DNA of 64,000 bases from Anaeramoeba flamelloides (GCA_027625915.1 JANTQA010000070.1:5895001-5959000); one strand, 5' to 3'. Shown: positions 36,633-49,000, counted from the stretch's first letter. The notes: a model not told the origin generated them from the sequence alone. Translations and numbers: made by a program.

Positions 36633-37051
36633 TCAATTCCAAGAACCTACAAGTATTGGCCCTGCATTCATAAATTCATATTTTAAAGAAGATAAAAAAA
36701 TTGACAATGGTTGCTTTCTTGAGTCACTACTAAATTTTATACATAGCCAACGATCGATCGAACCAGAATAACAATTCACAACATTTGAAACAAGATAATC
36801 TTTTTTTGGAATCAAACATTGTAAACCTTAAGTGGAAAATACAATTAACAAATTTTTTATTCAAGTTTTGAAAAAATAAATTTTAATCTCTGGAATAAAA
36901 ATAATTACCAAAATCCACAATTTGAAAGAGAGAAATTTAAATCTAAGTGATTTGCTAAAATCAATAATTGAATTTCTTTGATCGATTGAACTAATTTTTG
37001 AAAAGTTATAATATAATTTTGTTCGGTTGTTTGACCAAAAAAAAAAATCAT
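36633..37051 (-). CDS. Small unknown protein, two exons, ~108 aa
   Basis: Proposed exons are 37051-36919 and 36826-36633, joined in phase 1 with donor GTGGAT and acceptor CACTTAAG. The protein begins MIFFFGQTTEQNY, continues FQKLVQSIKEIQLLILANHL, and ends EFMNAGPILVGSWN. Composition and codon use are clearly coding-like on this strand. The donor is weak; a stronger-looking GTAATT 10 bases downstream breaks the frame of exon 2. I do not recognise the family. The pattern of short strands and a helix suggests a compact folded domain. It reads in the same direction as PPIL3, whose start is about 420 bp downstream. Confidence 0.5.
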
Positions 37052-38344
37052 GTTATATGAGTTATATCACTTTGGAAAATATTTCATAGTTAATATTCAA
37101 CTATTTTTCTATTAAATTCATTTTTTGAGTTTTATTTAAGGTCAATATTTTGAAAATAATCTTTATAGTTTATTTGAGTAATGATGTAATGGTATTGTTT
37201 TTGAGATTAATCCATAAACGGTTTTTATTATTTGTTTTGATGATTTGAGCTATCAGAGCAGTTTTTGTGAAATTTTTTGGTTAATTTCAGTATTTTACAT
37301 GGTATCAAAATTGGTTTGGTTTCAAAGATATTTTTATTGTTATTTTTATGTGATTTGTTAGTTTTTTTTTTTTTCGTATTGAACCAAGTAGAATAATAAA
37401 AATTCTAATGTGTGGAACAAATAAAAAATATGAACATTCGATTTAGTGGGTTTTTGTGGGTTTAAAATAGTTAGTAATTGTGGATATTTTGGAATTAATC
37501 CAATATTTGTTTGGTAATCGAAAAAATAGTAGAACTGTAAGTAAACAGAAAGTAAATAAATAAAAATGAATAAAAATGAAGAAAAAAAGGTAATATTTCG
37601 AAGAAAAAAATTAAACATTTCTAATTGGGCTTTTTTTAATGAATTTTTAATAAATATAAAAAAAAATATTTTGTGAGTAAATATTCTTTGTATATTTTAT
37701 TTTATTATTTTTCCAAAAATGTTATATTGGAATTAACTCTTTAAAACTCAAATTTAATTAAAAAGGTATTCGAATTATTTTAATGGTGTTTTTTTTTATT
37801 CTTCCTCCTTAATTTGTAATGGGGGGGGGTTATAAATTTGATAGAAAAATATTTGATAAAAGGGGTTTTTTAACCAGGGTCAATTTTTCTAACTTTTGTA
37901 CTAATGTGTGTACTTTAATATAGTTTGAAAATTGTTTAGTAATTAATAATTTATTGGTTTATCAAAAATGTAATTATCTATTGGGTTGGTTTCATCTACG
38001 TGTTTTGGCATAGGTGAATGGGATATCCTCTTAAAACAATAATGATAAATGGTATTTATTTTAATTGAAAGGGTTAAAAGAATGGTTTTAAACGTTCCAG
38101 TATAAAAGAAGAATTTTTCTAATTTATAAGGGGTATTCGTTCTGTTTAAAAGTGGATTTGAAAATAATATTTCTCTAAGACTTTATTTAATCTTTTATTT
38201 CTTTTTTTTTTTTTCTTTTTTGTTTTCAACTCATTCCAACAAAATATATAATACTCTATGTAATAATATAATCAAGTCAAAAACATGTTTGCGTGTAAAA
38301 TTTTTGATTTCTTGAGTAAATTTGAAATTATTAAGGAAATTTGT

Positions 38345-38546
38345 TACATTCAGTCCCACTTTTAAGGCACAAACTTTCAACTAAATTTAAGGCACTAAAA
38401 AAAAAATCACAAATTATGGTACAAAATTCAAATTCTAGTAAAATAAATAGTGTAAAAAAAAATTAGAAATGTTGAGCTTAATTTGATATTTGTTTGTGCC
38501 TTAAATTTTGTTGAAAGTTTGTGCCTTAAAGGTGGGACTGACTGTA
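38345..38546. mobile_element. 200-bp MITE, TACAGTCAGTTCC family, copy 2
   Basis: TACATTCAGTCCCACTTTTA at the left, inverted GTGGGACTGACTGTA at the right. It retains the repeated TTTAAGGCAC motif. More diverged than copy 1. Confidence 0.85.
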
Positions 38547-39205
38547 AAATTTTTTCGTATCTTTTGGTAATTTGGTATTAGGGGGTTATTTGATCTTTTA
38601 TCATAAAAAGAATAAAGTGGGGACTTCTATCATAGATTTTTTTGATAAATTATTCGAGAGTGGTGGTCTTTTTAGGAAATAATTTTGTTGAAAATGAATT
38701 ATCTAACCGAAATTTCAATTTTTTTTTTTATTTAAATTTCCTAGATCATTCAGTCTCTGTCTGTAATATTTTTTTGGTGAATTAATTACGGAAAAGAAAT
38801 TTCACAATGATTTTTTGGTTAAATCCCCAGTGCATTCATCTATTTTGGTAAATTTTCTGCTACGTGGGAATCACTGTAAACAAATATAAAAATAGATGAT
38901 ATGTTTGAGATTAATAGATCCACAAATCAATCAAAATATTATATTAAAAAATAATAAAAAATCCAAAAATAAAAAAATAAAAATAAACAATTGTTTGACC
39001 TTTTATTTTTTCCTTTTCTAAGTACATTTATGGGTAATATATTTTTTTGAATCATATCATTTTTTAAAGGATTACCAAAATTTGATAAGACTTCTTTTTG
39101 TTGGGGTACACTATCACAAATAATTTATTCTTGAATTCAGACTAATAATATGAAACTAAGTTCTTAGCTATTGAAATTCCTATTGAGATATATTTCACTG
39201 GGTTG

Positions 39206-39241
<36 letters not shown>

Positions 39242-40005
39242 GGTAGGGGGGGGTGTAAAATGTGGTCCATTGATTTTAAGGTATTATAATTTTCGTATTT
39301 TTTCTTTAGATTCTAATTTTGTAAAAAAAAAACATCAAAAAATTGTTTTAAAGAATGGAAATTGTCAAAAATCTTTTAGATGAAATAAATTATGTAAAGG
39401 ATATTCTGTAAATACAATTTGAAACATAAATTAGATAAACTAATTTCCATAAAAAACATGATTTTACAAAATGGGGGACTATCATTTGATTTTTTAGAAA
39501 TATTTTCTATTTTTACTTGATGTTTTTGATTAGTATAAGGATCTTTATTTCTAAATATATTTTTTTTTATTCCATAATAAAAATTACTGAAAATCTATAT
39601 TTTTTTTGGTTCCTAGCTGATCGATCTTCAACTTGGTATTAATTTTAAAAGTAGTCTTCATTTTCTAGTATTTTTATAAGTTTCGTAATAAAATTTCTGA
39701 GAATCCATAATATTTTGCAATAATTATCGCATTTGTACTATCTTTATAGGATTTCATTTTACTATTATTTTACAAAAATAATCCATTTCGACTTGGTAAA
39801 ATGCGTGTTTTGAAAAGAAAAGTTTTGTTTCTATTTTTCATAAAGTCTCTACATTAAATGATCAACAAAAACATGATATATACTAAAAGTGAAAATGATA
39901 TAGTTTCTTAAAGTTCTACCATTATTAAAGAAATTCTTAAAATGAATGAATCAAATTGAAAATTTTTCCAAAAAATCCAGGTAATTGTGAATTATTGAAA
40001 ATTCA

Positions 40006-40207
40006 TACAGTCAGTTCCACTTTTAAGGTACAAACTTTCAACGAAATTTAAGGCACAAGAAAATCTCAAATTAAGGCACAAAATTTGTAATTTTTTTTTT
40101 TTTACAAATTATTTTACTAGAATCTGAATTTTGTGCTTTAATTTGAGATTTTTATTGGGATTTAAATTCCGTTGAAAGTTTGTGCCTTAAAAGTGGAACT
40201 GGCTGTA
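40006..40207. mobile_element. 200-bp MITE, TACAGTCAGTTCC family, copy 3
   Basis: TACAGTCAGTTCCACTTTTA at the left and AAAGTGGAACTGGCTGTA at the right, with TTTAAGGCACAA motifs in both arms. Confidence 0.9.
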
Positions 40208-41285
40208 GGAAAAACAAATATCTGAAAAATTACGAAAATTTATAAACAAATTCTATTACTAATTTAAAAGTTTCTCTGAATATCAAGTTACTTACCTTCA
40301 AAATATATTTTACTTTAGTTAGAATATTCGAAAATTAACGAGCTGTTGTATCAGAATAAGAAGAATAAAAAACTTCATATGTTTTATTGGAGATAAGGTG
40401 TCCTGATAAAAACACAATTAGCTTTGTTCACTGTTGAACTTTTGTTAACTAACACCATATTTAATTATATTTTATTGTTCTTTTCTTGGATCTTTTAATG
40501 ATGGTGTCCTCCAAAAAAAAAGAAACATGGCTTTTTATTTCCAAGTACAAGATTAACAAGTCTTCTATACTATTTTAAAGACATATTTTGTACTCTTTAA
40601 GGTCTATGTTCTTCATTTAAACTAGGAGAAGGGCTATGTTTGTATGGAGTACAGTCAGAAACCATTTGAAACATATTCCTTCAGGCAAAAATTGATGTCA
40701 AATCGAAAAACCAAACAGTTTTGAATAATCTAAACCCCTCAAAAAATTCTTTTAAAAAAATAAAAAAAAAAACCAAATACTTTATGAAAAGAAAACAGAA
40801 CCCTCCATTTTCCTTTGATTGTGTTTTTATTTTTTTTCTCTCTACAAACCTTTTATTTCATAAGAAACAAATAAACATTTTTACCAACATTCAAAGAAAT
40901 CTGGAATTCAAATTGATCTCCTAACCAACAAAATCTTTTTTAAAAAGACTTTCTTCTCAATAATAATTAGTGAAAGGAAAATCTTTTTTTTTTGTTACAA
41001 AAAAGTTTCAAAATTCTCTCAAGAAGTGAGTTTTTTAAAACAGTCACTTAGCACATTTACAAAGTAAATTGAGAATTAAAAACTAACTAATTGAGTTTTT
41101 TTATTTTAGTAAAAGGAACTTTGATTCAAAAACTGAGCAAATACACCTGTTTTTTGATTCGAAAAATAACGAACTTTTTATTCCTTTTTGCTTTAAAAAA
41201 AATTACTATTTTCATTTTTTATTTATTTACTTTTCCAAAAATAATTAAAATTTTTTTTTGTTTTTAATAACACAAACAATTTAAT

Positions 41286-42261
41286 ATGAGTGATAATTAT
41301 TTTAAAATTGCTGTTGTTGGAGGTGGTGGTGTTGGAAAATCGTGTTTAACAATTAGATTCCTTCGTGATATGTTTATTGAAAAATATGGTTTGTTTTTTC
41401 TTTTCCTTTTCCTTTTCCTTTTCCTTTTTCTTTTTCTTCTCCTTTTCTAAAAACAAAAAATTAAAATCTTTTCTGCAACTGTCTCGTCAAAAATTCACGT
41501 TCTTGAAAATTTCAAACCGTTTACAAAAATTTTTTGTTACAAAAAACCCAAAACAAAAAGAAAAAAACAAAATGGAAATTTCCAAACCTTTGCAAAAAAA
41601 AAAAAAAAAAAACACAAACAAAAACCAAAGAGATTTTAATTTAAAAAAAAAATAATCACTTATTTGAAACGTTTTATTTCAGAAAACTTAATTTTTAAAA
41701 CCTTTTTTATTACAAATTTCATTTACTAAATAAATTATTTTAACAAAAATAGATCCAACAATTGAAGAATCCTATCGAAAAGACGTTATGGTTGACGAAC
41801 AAGCTGTCACACTTGAAATTTTGGATACAGCAGGGCAAGAGGAATACACATCGATTAGGGATCGATACCTTCGAAAGCAAGATGGCTTTGCATGTGTCTT
41901 CTCGCTGACATCCAAGGCAACCGTTGGTGAAGTCAAAAGAGCCTTTCTCCATATCAGAAGAGTGAAAGATGAAGACGACATTGTTGGTGTCTTGATTGCA
42001 AACAAATGCGATATCAGTGAAGAAGAACGAGCTGTTTCCTCTGATGTCGGTAAAGATCTCGCCAGAGAATTCAATGTACCTTATGTCGAATGCTCTGCAA
42101 AGACAGGTGAAAATGTTCATGACTCCTTTTATACCATTGTCCGTGAAATTAGAAAGGCTAGAAAAAACAACATTGGCAAGCCAGTTAAAAAGCAAACTAA
42201 AAAAAAGAACAACCGAAGAAGAAGAAGAAAGAAGAAGAAATCAATTTGCCTTGTATTTTAA
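41286..42261 (+). CDS. Ras family small GTPase (two exons)
   Basis: Membrane-anchored GTP switch. Exon 1 is 41286-41388 and exon 2 is 41753-42261. The 364-nt phase-1 intron starts GTTTG, ends AAAAATAG, and includes a CCTTTT repeat. The product is 203 aa. P-loop GGGGVGKS (residues 10-17), effector loop YDPTIEESYRKDV, switch II DTAGQEEY, base-recognition NKCD and ECSAK are all intact, so it should bind and hydrolyse GTP. Gly replaces the Ala found before the P-loop Gly-Gly in human Ras. The tail is strongly basic (NRRRRRKKKKS) and ends in the CAAX box CLVF; a final Phe favours geranylgeranylation. The polybasic tail would hold it on acidic membranes. Ras versus Rap cannot be settled by eye. Confidence 0.95.
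41399..41442. repeat. (CCTTTT)n pyrimidine repeat in Ras intron
   Basis: Hexamer/heptamer C-T repeat near the 5' end of the Ras intron. Noncoding and probably length-variable. Confidence 0.85.
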
Positions 42262-43274
42262 ATGGAAAAAACAATTCATAAAATCAAAAATTATTTTTCC
42301 CATTTTTAACAAAACTTTCTTTTGATTGTGTTTTTTTATTTCACAAGTTTTTTTTATGAATTTATTTCATTTTGAATTTATGAAATTGTTGATTTTGAAA
42401 TATTTTTTTTAATATTTTGATTAAAAATAAAATCCATTTATATTTTAATTTTAATTTTAATTTTAATTTTAATTTTACTTTACATTTGGAGGGTAGGGAA
42501 TAAAAAGACGGGACACAATGGTGGATTTTTTTTTAATAGTTTTTTATTTTCATATCATGATCAGGAAAAAATTTTTTCAAAAAAAATTAAACATTTGCTA
42601 AATTTTTCACTTTTTAATAACTTCAATTATAATAAACACTATTGGTTAATAAAAGATCTTGAATCAAAAATTATTTGTGTGGGTTATCTCCTTTTTGTTT
42701 TTTGATATTTTCCCTTGGTGAAAATGAAAAATGTAAATATTTATGTATTGTTTTGAAGGCCTTTGGCCTTCAAAACAATACAACACATATTTTCACAGAG
42801 TGGAAGACAAGGGAAAATATGGCTAATATTTATAATTTTTTATTTTGCCAAAGGGAAAATATTGGAAAATGTGAGGAGATAACTTACTTATCAACAATAG
42901 AGTGTCATTTTAAAGACATTTTGCTCAATTTATTAATTTTTTTTTAAAAATGAGGTAAATATGACAATACGTCTAATATTGCCCTATTTGGAGTAAAATT
43001 GATAGATATAAACCAATAATTTTAGGATTTGAATTTTTTCAAATTTTTGTTTGATTTTTCAGTTGATAATTAAAGATATTTGACAATTAAAATTGGAAAA
43101 TCCAATATTTCAGTTTTATTCGTTTCTTTTTTAAATTATTGAGTAAAAAATTTGAAAATTTTTTTCTAAACAATTAAAACTTCATTTTATTATATTTTTA
43201 AAAGTATTTTAAATCTGAAGAAGAACTTTTAAATGGGGAATCAATTGAATCGACCTCGATTTTTTGTCAATTCT
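42262..43274. other. Intergenic between Ras and F-box-like gene
   Basis: Convergent 3' ends. It holds an (ATTTTA)n tract at about 42441-42475 and the hairpin element at 42683-42883. Coding-like pieces at 43200-43270 (-) could be further exons of the F-box-like gene, but no junction is convincing. Confidence 0.45.
42683..42883. repeat. ~200-bp foldback with perfect 39-bp core hairpin
   Basis: Ends GTTATCTCC and GGAGATAAC are inverted. The centre (42744-42782) is TGTATTGTTTTGAAGGCC, three bases, then its exact complement. Intermediate blocks (TATTTTCCCTTGG / CAAGGGAAAATA) also pair. The layout is that of a MITE; no second copy is visible in this window. Confidence 0.8.
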
Positions 43275-43815
43275 TTAATAATGAACCATCTTTGATAAAA
43301 TTATATTTTTGATTTCGTTATCCCAAATACCACTAGAATTATAAGAATAAAAAAAACAGGAACACCGGCTCTTCAAAATATTAAATAAAGAGGTTTTATA
43401 GTAAAAATAATCCTATTCTACAATCTAAAAAAAAATATAGAATAATAAGTATTCTTAGATATCTGAAATAATTCTTTTTAATATACAAATTCAATTTCAT
43501 CTCAGTAGAATTCTTTTTGAGTATTTTATTCGACTCTATTTCAATTTTTAAATTTATTTGTCAAATTAAAAACTTTTTAAAAATCAAAAGTAATTTTTGA
43601 CAAAAAAAAAATCAAAAGAATTAGAAATTTTCAAAGAGAGACAATACAAATGATCTCCGAAACTCACATCCAACAACAGCTATAACAACTCACCTCTTTA
43701 AATATTGCTTTAATTTTGAAATAGTTCCAAGATAAGAGGATATATTACCTAATGAAGAAACACGAAAAATTGAAAATTGCAGAACAACATTTTGAGGCAA
43801 AACAAAACTTTCCAT
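43275..43815 (-). CDS. F-box-like protein, two short exons (3' end uncertain)
   Basis: Exon 1 is 43815-43694, with a strong donor GTGAGT, phase 2. Exon 2 starts at 43332 after the acceptor TTATAATTCTAG. The joined sequence starts MESFVLPQNVVLQFSIF, continues VSSLGNISSYLGTISKL, and ends KSGIWDNEIKNIILSKM. This follows the F-box pattern: LP, IF, L, a helix, then Trp near residue 44. F-box proteins link substrates to SCF ubiquitin ligases through Skp1. The frame stops at 43275 after 59 residues, so more exons probably follow; a coding-like stretch ending DLKYF lies at about 43200-43255. Confidence 0.45.
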
Positions 43816-44099
43816 ACTCTAATGATCAGAACTTTAAATAGAAGAAACTCACACAACCATTCTTCTCTTTCTAAATATAACAAATTAATCCCAAATAGAG
43901 GACAATAAACCGTAAATTTTTAATCGAGACTGATTCATTATTTTGACTTTTAAAGAATTATTTATTGATATAAATTGAAAAATAAATATTTTTTATTTGA
44001 TTTTCCGTTAGGTTATTTTTAATTTTTGTAATAAACCCAAAATTTAATAAAATTTTCGGTTTATTTCAAAAAGTAAAAAAAAAACCTAAGACACCTTCG

Positions 44100-44178
44100 T
44101 TAGGTTTTCCAGAATTCAAAAGAATAGAGAAAAATCTATATGATTTTACTCAATTCTTTTGAATTCCGGAAAACTACT
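44100..44178. repeat. Small inverted repeat, AAAAGAATAGAG family, copy 1
   Basis: TTAGGTTTTCCAGAATTC ... GAATTCCGGAAAACTA folds on itself. Relatives at 44556-44632 and, more decayed, at 22205-22283. Confidence 0.65.
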
Positions 44179-44555
44179 GTTAGATTTTCTTGAGTTTTCT
44201 GTTTATTAGGAAAGTGTTCTAGGTTTTTTTTTACTTTTAGAAATAAACAGAAAATTTTAATAAATTTTTGATGTATTTCAAAAAGTAAAAAAAACCTAAC
44301 GGAAAATCGATAGATTTTACTAATAAAACAGAATACCACAAGAAAAGCTAGGCACTTGATGGGCATTTTGGTTAGATGTTTTTAATTGCAGAAATAAAAA
44401 GAAACTTTTTGAAAATTTCGGTTTATTTAAAATGAAAAACAAACATTTATAACTTTTAAAAAATTTAAAACATTTGTGTAAAACCAAAGATTTTTCTCTA
44501 TTCATAGGAACCCTGGCAAAGCTGGCACCTGTGACACTCTACGGACACTTTCGCA

Positions 44556-44632
44556 AGGTTTTCCAAAATTTAAAAGAATATAGCCAAACAAAAGAGATTT
44601 TATTCAATTCTTTTGAACCCTGGAAAACCTAG
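44556..44632. repeat. Small inverted repeat, AAAAGAATAGAG family, copy 2
   Basis: AAGGTTTTCCAAAATTTAAA ... TTTTGAACCCTGGAAAACCT. Same layout as 44100-44178. Confidence 0.6.
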
Positions 44633-44799
44633 GTTAAGGAATATGTATCATCAGTTTTTGTTTTTCGAGATGATATGAGTGTTTTTAAAACCATTTGTTA
44701 TTAGCAATTCAAAAAAATATCCCAAAGTTGAATTTAACTAAAATTCATAGTAACCCCCATTTAAATATTTTTACTCCAAAATAGACCCCTTTTTCCAGA

Positions 44800-45130
44800 C
44801 TAGAGTCTTTTAAAAATTTCCATATTACTAACACCAATAAATTCAAGAGCCTCAAGATTTTTATGTACTTGAACGTTGGTTATATAAAGAATACAATCCA
44901 TTAAGAAGGATGGAATGGCGATTGAAGTAATACTTTTATCTAACTTGGAATTTTCAATTGTCTTTTTTCATATTAGAGATAAACTAAAAAAAAAGAATGT
45001 ATTTTTTTTATTGATTTATTGATGGTAGAAGTGAAAATTACACTCTAAACGCCCCTTTACTTACATTTCATCCAAGGTAATTTAAGCGTAAAATCATAGA
45101 TTTCATGATTGTTCAAGGGAAAGACATACC
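44800..45130 (-). CDS. Last two exons of a gene resembling the end of a PX domain
   Basis: Exon 45130-45065 (donor GTAAGT, phase 1 at both ends) encodes YVFPLNNHEIYDFTLKLPWM. Exon 44939-44800 encodes KSITSIAIPSFLMDCILYIT, NVQVHKNLEALEFIGVSN and MEIFKRL, then TAG. The pattern (P-rich segment, amphipathic helix, 'h..L....LEFI..S') resembles the C-terminal half of a PX domain, which binds phosphoinositides on endosomal membranes. Earlier exons probably lie at 45296-45530, where GC content is raised and a GTAAGG donor occurs at about 45438, but I could not join them. The fold is an inference from pattern only. Confidence 0.45.
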
Positions 45131-46007
45131 CTATTTTTTTCTGATTATACAAGTAAAAACAAAAAAAGTTCATAAAGCTGTAATTTTGATTTTTTTTTTA
45201 TCAATTGCTCCTTATCGTACTATTTTTAAATTGTTATTTTTTATCATTTTTCTTTTTTCTTTTTTTCTTAATTATTTTTAAATTAATTTAGCTTGGTAAT
45301 CGTCCACGGATGTTCTTTTAGGATGCAGTTGGATACTTGGAGTATATTTCTTTTTTATTTTTGATCTGATTTCCTTTAATATTTCGTTTTTTTTTTTCCT
45401 TTGCTTTTTCATATTTATTTTCAAGTTACCCTTACTGCCGCGTTTCAGTATCTACAGTATTTGCAAGCAACTGTTTGATCTCCCACCTTAGAAATATCAA
45501 GAAAACCCTGCCAGGGAAAAAAGGATAAAAAAAAAAAAATATTTTTATTTTGGTAAAAAATTTATCAAATTAATAATTTCTTTTTATTTTTTACCAGGAG
45601 ATTCAGATAACTGTTATGATTTCATAATTTATCACAAGTTTATATAATAATACGATTAAATAACCATAATTGCGATTTTTTAAACTATATTGTTGATTGT
45701 TAATTAATTTTAAATAAATAATTGGAATCAAAAAGAATCTCAAGAATTGTGAACAAATTTTCATTCAAAATATTAGAGAAAAATTGTTTTTAATTTGTGA
45801 TTTATTTTGAAAAATATCAAAATAAAAAAAAAAAATTAATGATAAAATATTAATTTGTAATTTTCCGGATTTGAATATTTGTATCCACACATACGATTAT
45901 AATTAATAATAATAATAATATATTTAAATATATATATACACCGATATATGTTTATTGATAAAATATCCGTTTTTTTAAAAATACAAAAAGAAGAATAAAA
46001 GGAATAT
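45131..46007. other. GC-raised island, possible upstream exons
   Basis: The stretch 45296-45530 is richer in G/C than its surroundings. On the minus strand it gives coding-like pieces such as QLLANTVDTETRQ and ILQVSNCILKEHPWTITK, separated by plausible GTAAGG...AG signals. They may belong to the PX-like gene. The remainder to 46007 is AT-rich 3' flank of SGF29. Confidence 0.35.
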
Positions 46008-49000
46008 TTAATGATTATTTGGATTTGAAGGAATAATCCAACGAGCATAAATATCATGCTTAGGAATAGTATCTCCATCAAATTTCAAGAGATAATAATG
46101 CGTTTGATAAGTAGAGGTGCTTCTATCCTTTGGGCTTTTTAGCACCTTGGCTGGATAAAATGTTGTTGTTTCTGGATAAATTGCCAAGACCTTGGAACCA
46201 CTCGAAAATTCTGTTGATTTGATATGATTTGCAGATAAAGTATTGGGCAATGGAACCACGTCACGCTTGGGTACTTTATAATATGTCGGTCCACGATTAT
46301 TTTCAACAAAAAAATCAACTAACGTATACTCTTGCTTTTCCTGTGAATATAATTTCACATGGCACAAAATCCAATTGTTTGTCGAAATTTCAGTTTGAGT
46401 GTAAGCTGCAACAAGAACACCCGATGGAACAATATAATTTTTTTTTGATTTCACTTTTCCACACAGAGGAGGTGGGTTTCTATGAATTAATCATGTAATT
46501 ATTCATTTATTGTTAGATAAAAAGAATTTAATTAATTTATTAATTTGTTTGTTTTTATACAAAAAAAGGAAATAAACCCCATTCGAAAAATTTGGACATC
46601 ACCCAAAATCAAAAATAGGAAAAAAAAAACTCAATTTATTGTATTTTTCCAAACCTAATATAAAAACAACATTTAAGTAACCGAGTATTTATGTTTTAAT
46701 AAGTAATTATTTTAACCCAAATAAAAGAAAAAAATATAAAACGAAAAAAACCAAAATAGGTGTGTCCAAAATAATGAAATGAGCTGAACAAAAAATGTAT
46801 TGGTAAATTTGTTGAAATTCCACCAACAATTGTTGATCGATCAATTGATAAGATATCATCGAGAAATTGTATGTGGATTTTTCAATTTAACATACTCAAC
46901 AATAACCTTCTATCAACCATCGAAAAAAAATTCCAGATCTAAGGAAACAGATTACGTGACTTGAAGAAAGGAAATGAAAACAAAACAAAAAAGACAAAAA
47001 ATGAAATAGTTTGTAAAATCAAAATTATTTCCAAATTGAATATAAAGTGCAGTATTGTTATTCTTTCAACAGTTTAAACTGTGCCCAAATTTTTGGAATT
47101 TAGTTTAGTATGAAAAACGACAAGTTATTTTTATTTAAAAAAAAGGAAACTATTTATTTTTATTTGTGAGGTATGGTATATTTCATTTTGTAGGGGTTAT
47201 TATTTATCTAAACACCATTCCAAAAATTTGTAAACATCCCAAAATCAAAAGAGAGGCAAAAAAAAAAAATCTCAATTCATTTGTAATTTTGAAAAAGATA
47301 ATATTAAACCACGCTTAAATTACCCTACATCAATGTTTATATATATAATCATTTTTATCCAATGAAAAGAAAAAAATATAAAATGAAAAATTAAAAATTG
47401 GTGTGTCCAAAATGATGAAACGAGTGGAACAAAAAATGTATTGCTAATTTGTTGAAATTTCACCAACAATTATTGATTGATCAAATGATTAGAATAAAAT
47501 CAACTAATCATATGTCATTTTTCGATTTAACTAAACCCAACTTTAACCTTTAATCAATTATTGGAAAACAAATTCCAGCTCTTAACAAAACAGATTACGT
47601 AATTGGAAAAAAAATTCTAAACAAAACAGAAAAGTCAGAAAATAAAATAGTTGTTAAAAAACAAAATTATTTCCAAATTTCAGGAAAGTGTTGTATTGTT
47701 ATTCTTTCAACTGTTTGAATCGTGCACAAAATTTTGAAATTTATTGTTACTGTTAAGGGTTAAATGAAAGAATCATTTAATTCGGAAATGAGAGAATTTT
47801 GAAGTGAATCGATTTGTAACTTCTAATTCAAAGAGCATCCAAAATAGACACCATCATTGAAAGTATTTGAAACTTAAATTAGTTTTCTAAAATTTTGGGA
47901 TTTAGTTTATTAAATTGATTTTATTTTGTGTTTTTTTAACTAAGGATTGGAATTAAAAGGGTTTACGTAATACGAGTGTCTTTGTTTTTTGTTTTTTTTT
48001 TTTGGAAAGATAAATGAAAATTTTGTTTCTTTAGTTTTTAATTAACAGCAAATCAAGAGTAACTTAAAAATATTCGTCTCTTTATATTTTCTTGATCTTT
48101 TTTTGAAATTTTATTGTAAATAGTGTGAAAATTTAGGAATCATAATTCAAAATTTATCTCAAACTTCAATAAGGAACCTTAATTCATTTGCTAATAAATA
48201 CATTTCTAATTGGTTTGTGAAGATGTTTCACTTTGTTCAACTAATAATCCGTAAAAATACTTAATTTTGGAATTTGAAATAAAAATTTTCATTTATTAAG
48301 GGATTAGTGTCTGCCATAGAGAAGTATAAAATTAAAGTATGTTACTATTGAATGAAAATCGTAGTAGTGTTACATGGATCAAAGGCCTCTAAAAATCCGA
48401 TTGGTTAAATAATACTAAAAGTTGATCTCATCAATTAAAAATAATGATCTATTGTATTATTCAAAAAATTCAAGAATTTTTGAAAAAAATCTACATTTAG
48501 AGGCAAATTTAAAGGCCGAACCATCAATATCCAGACTTTGAAGTTGAAAAATATTTGTAGTTATTTGATGGGAAGTTGAGATAATAAGCAATATATTTTT
48601 CTTGATATGATGATATTTATATCACCCAGATTGAAAAATATTTACATTGTTGTCAAAACAACGAGTCAAATTGCATTCAGTTATTATTTGTTGAAATGTG
48701 AGGATCTTTAACGATTAAAAATTAATAAAAAAAAAATAAAAAAAAAATTTCTTTGTAGTTTATAATTTTTTTTAGATCATTAAAGCGTGAAGAAATTTTA
48801 AATTCTAATAAAAGTATTAAAAGTAATTACTCTCAACCTAAAAAATTAACTTTTTCTAAATTACAACATTTTTAAAAAAGTTATTTTCTCATCCCTTTTA
48901 AACTCTCAAAATAAATAACACTAGCCAATAACAACACCTTTTGAATTCTATTTTTTTTTTAATAAAAAAACATAACTGATTAAATTAAGATCTAGAGAAA

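Larger units (their letters stand above)
37052..41285. other. Intergenic, two MITEs
   Basis: AT-rich spacer upstream of Ras. It contains G9 at 37821-37829, MITEs at 38345-38546 and 40006-40207, and a ~32-base T run followed by G3TAG8 at about 39209-39253. I see no supported gene. Confidence 0.5.
43816..44799. other. Intergenic with small inverted repeats
   Basis: Contains a small inverted-repeat family at 44100-44178 and 44556-44632, and two direct copies of TATTTCAAAAAGTAAAAAAA at about 44064 and 44274. No supported gene; minus-strand ORFs at 44136-44505 overlap these repeats. Confidence 0.45.

Noticed and set aside
45400-45530. Resemblance of the minus strand (CCTGGCAGGG ... AAGGTGG) to U1 snRNA
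   Set aside because: The essential 5' ACUUACCU and the U1-70K loop are missing and no Sm site follows. Raised GC is better explained by exons.
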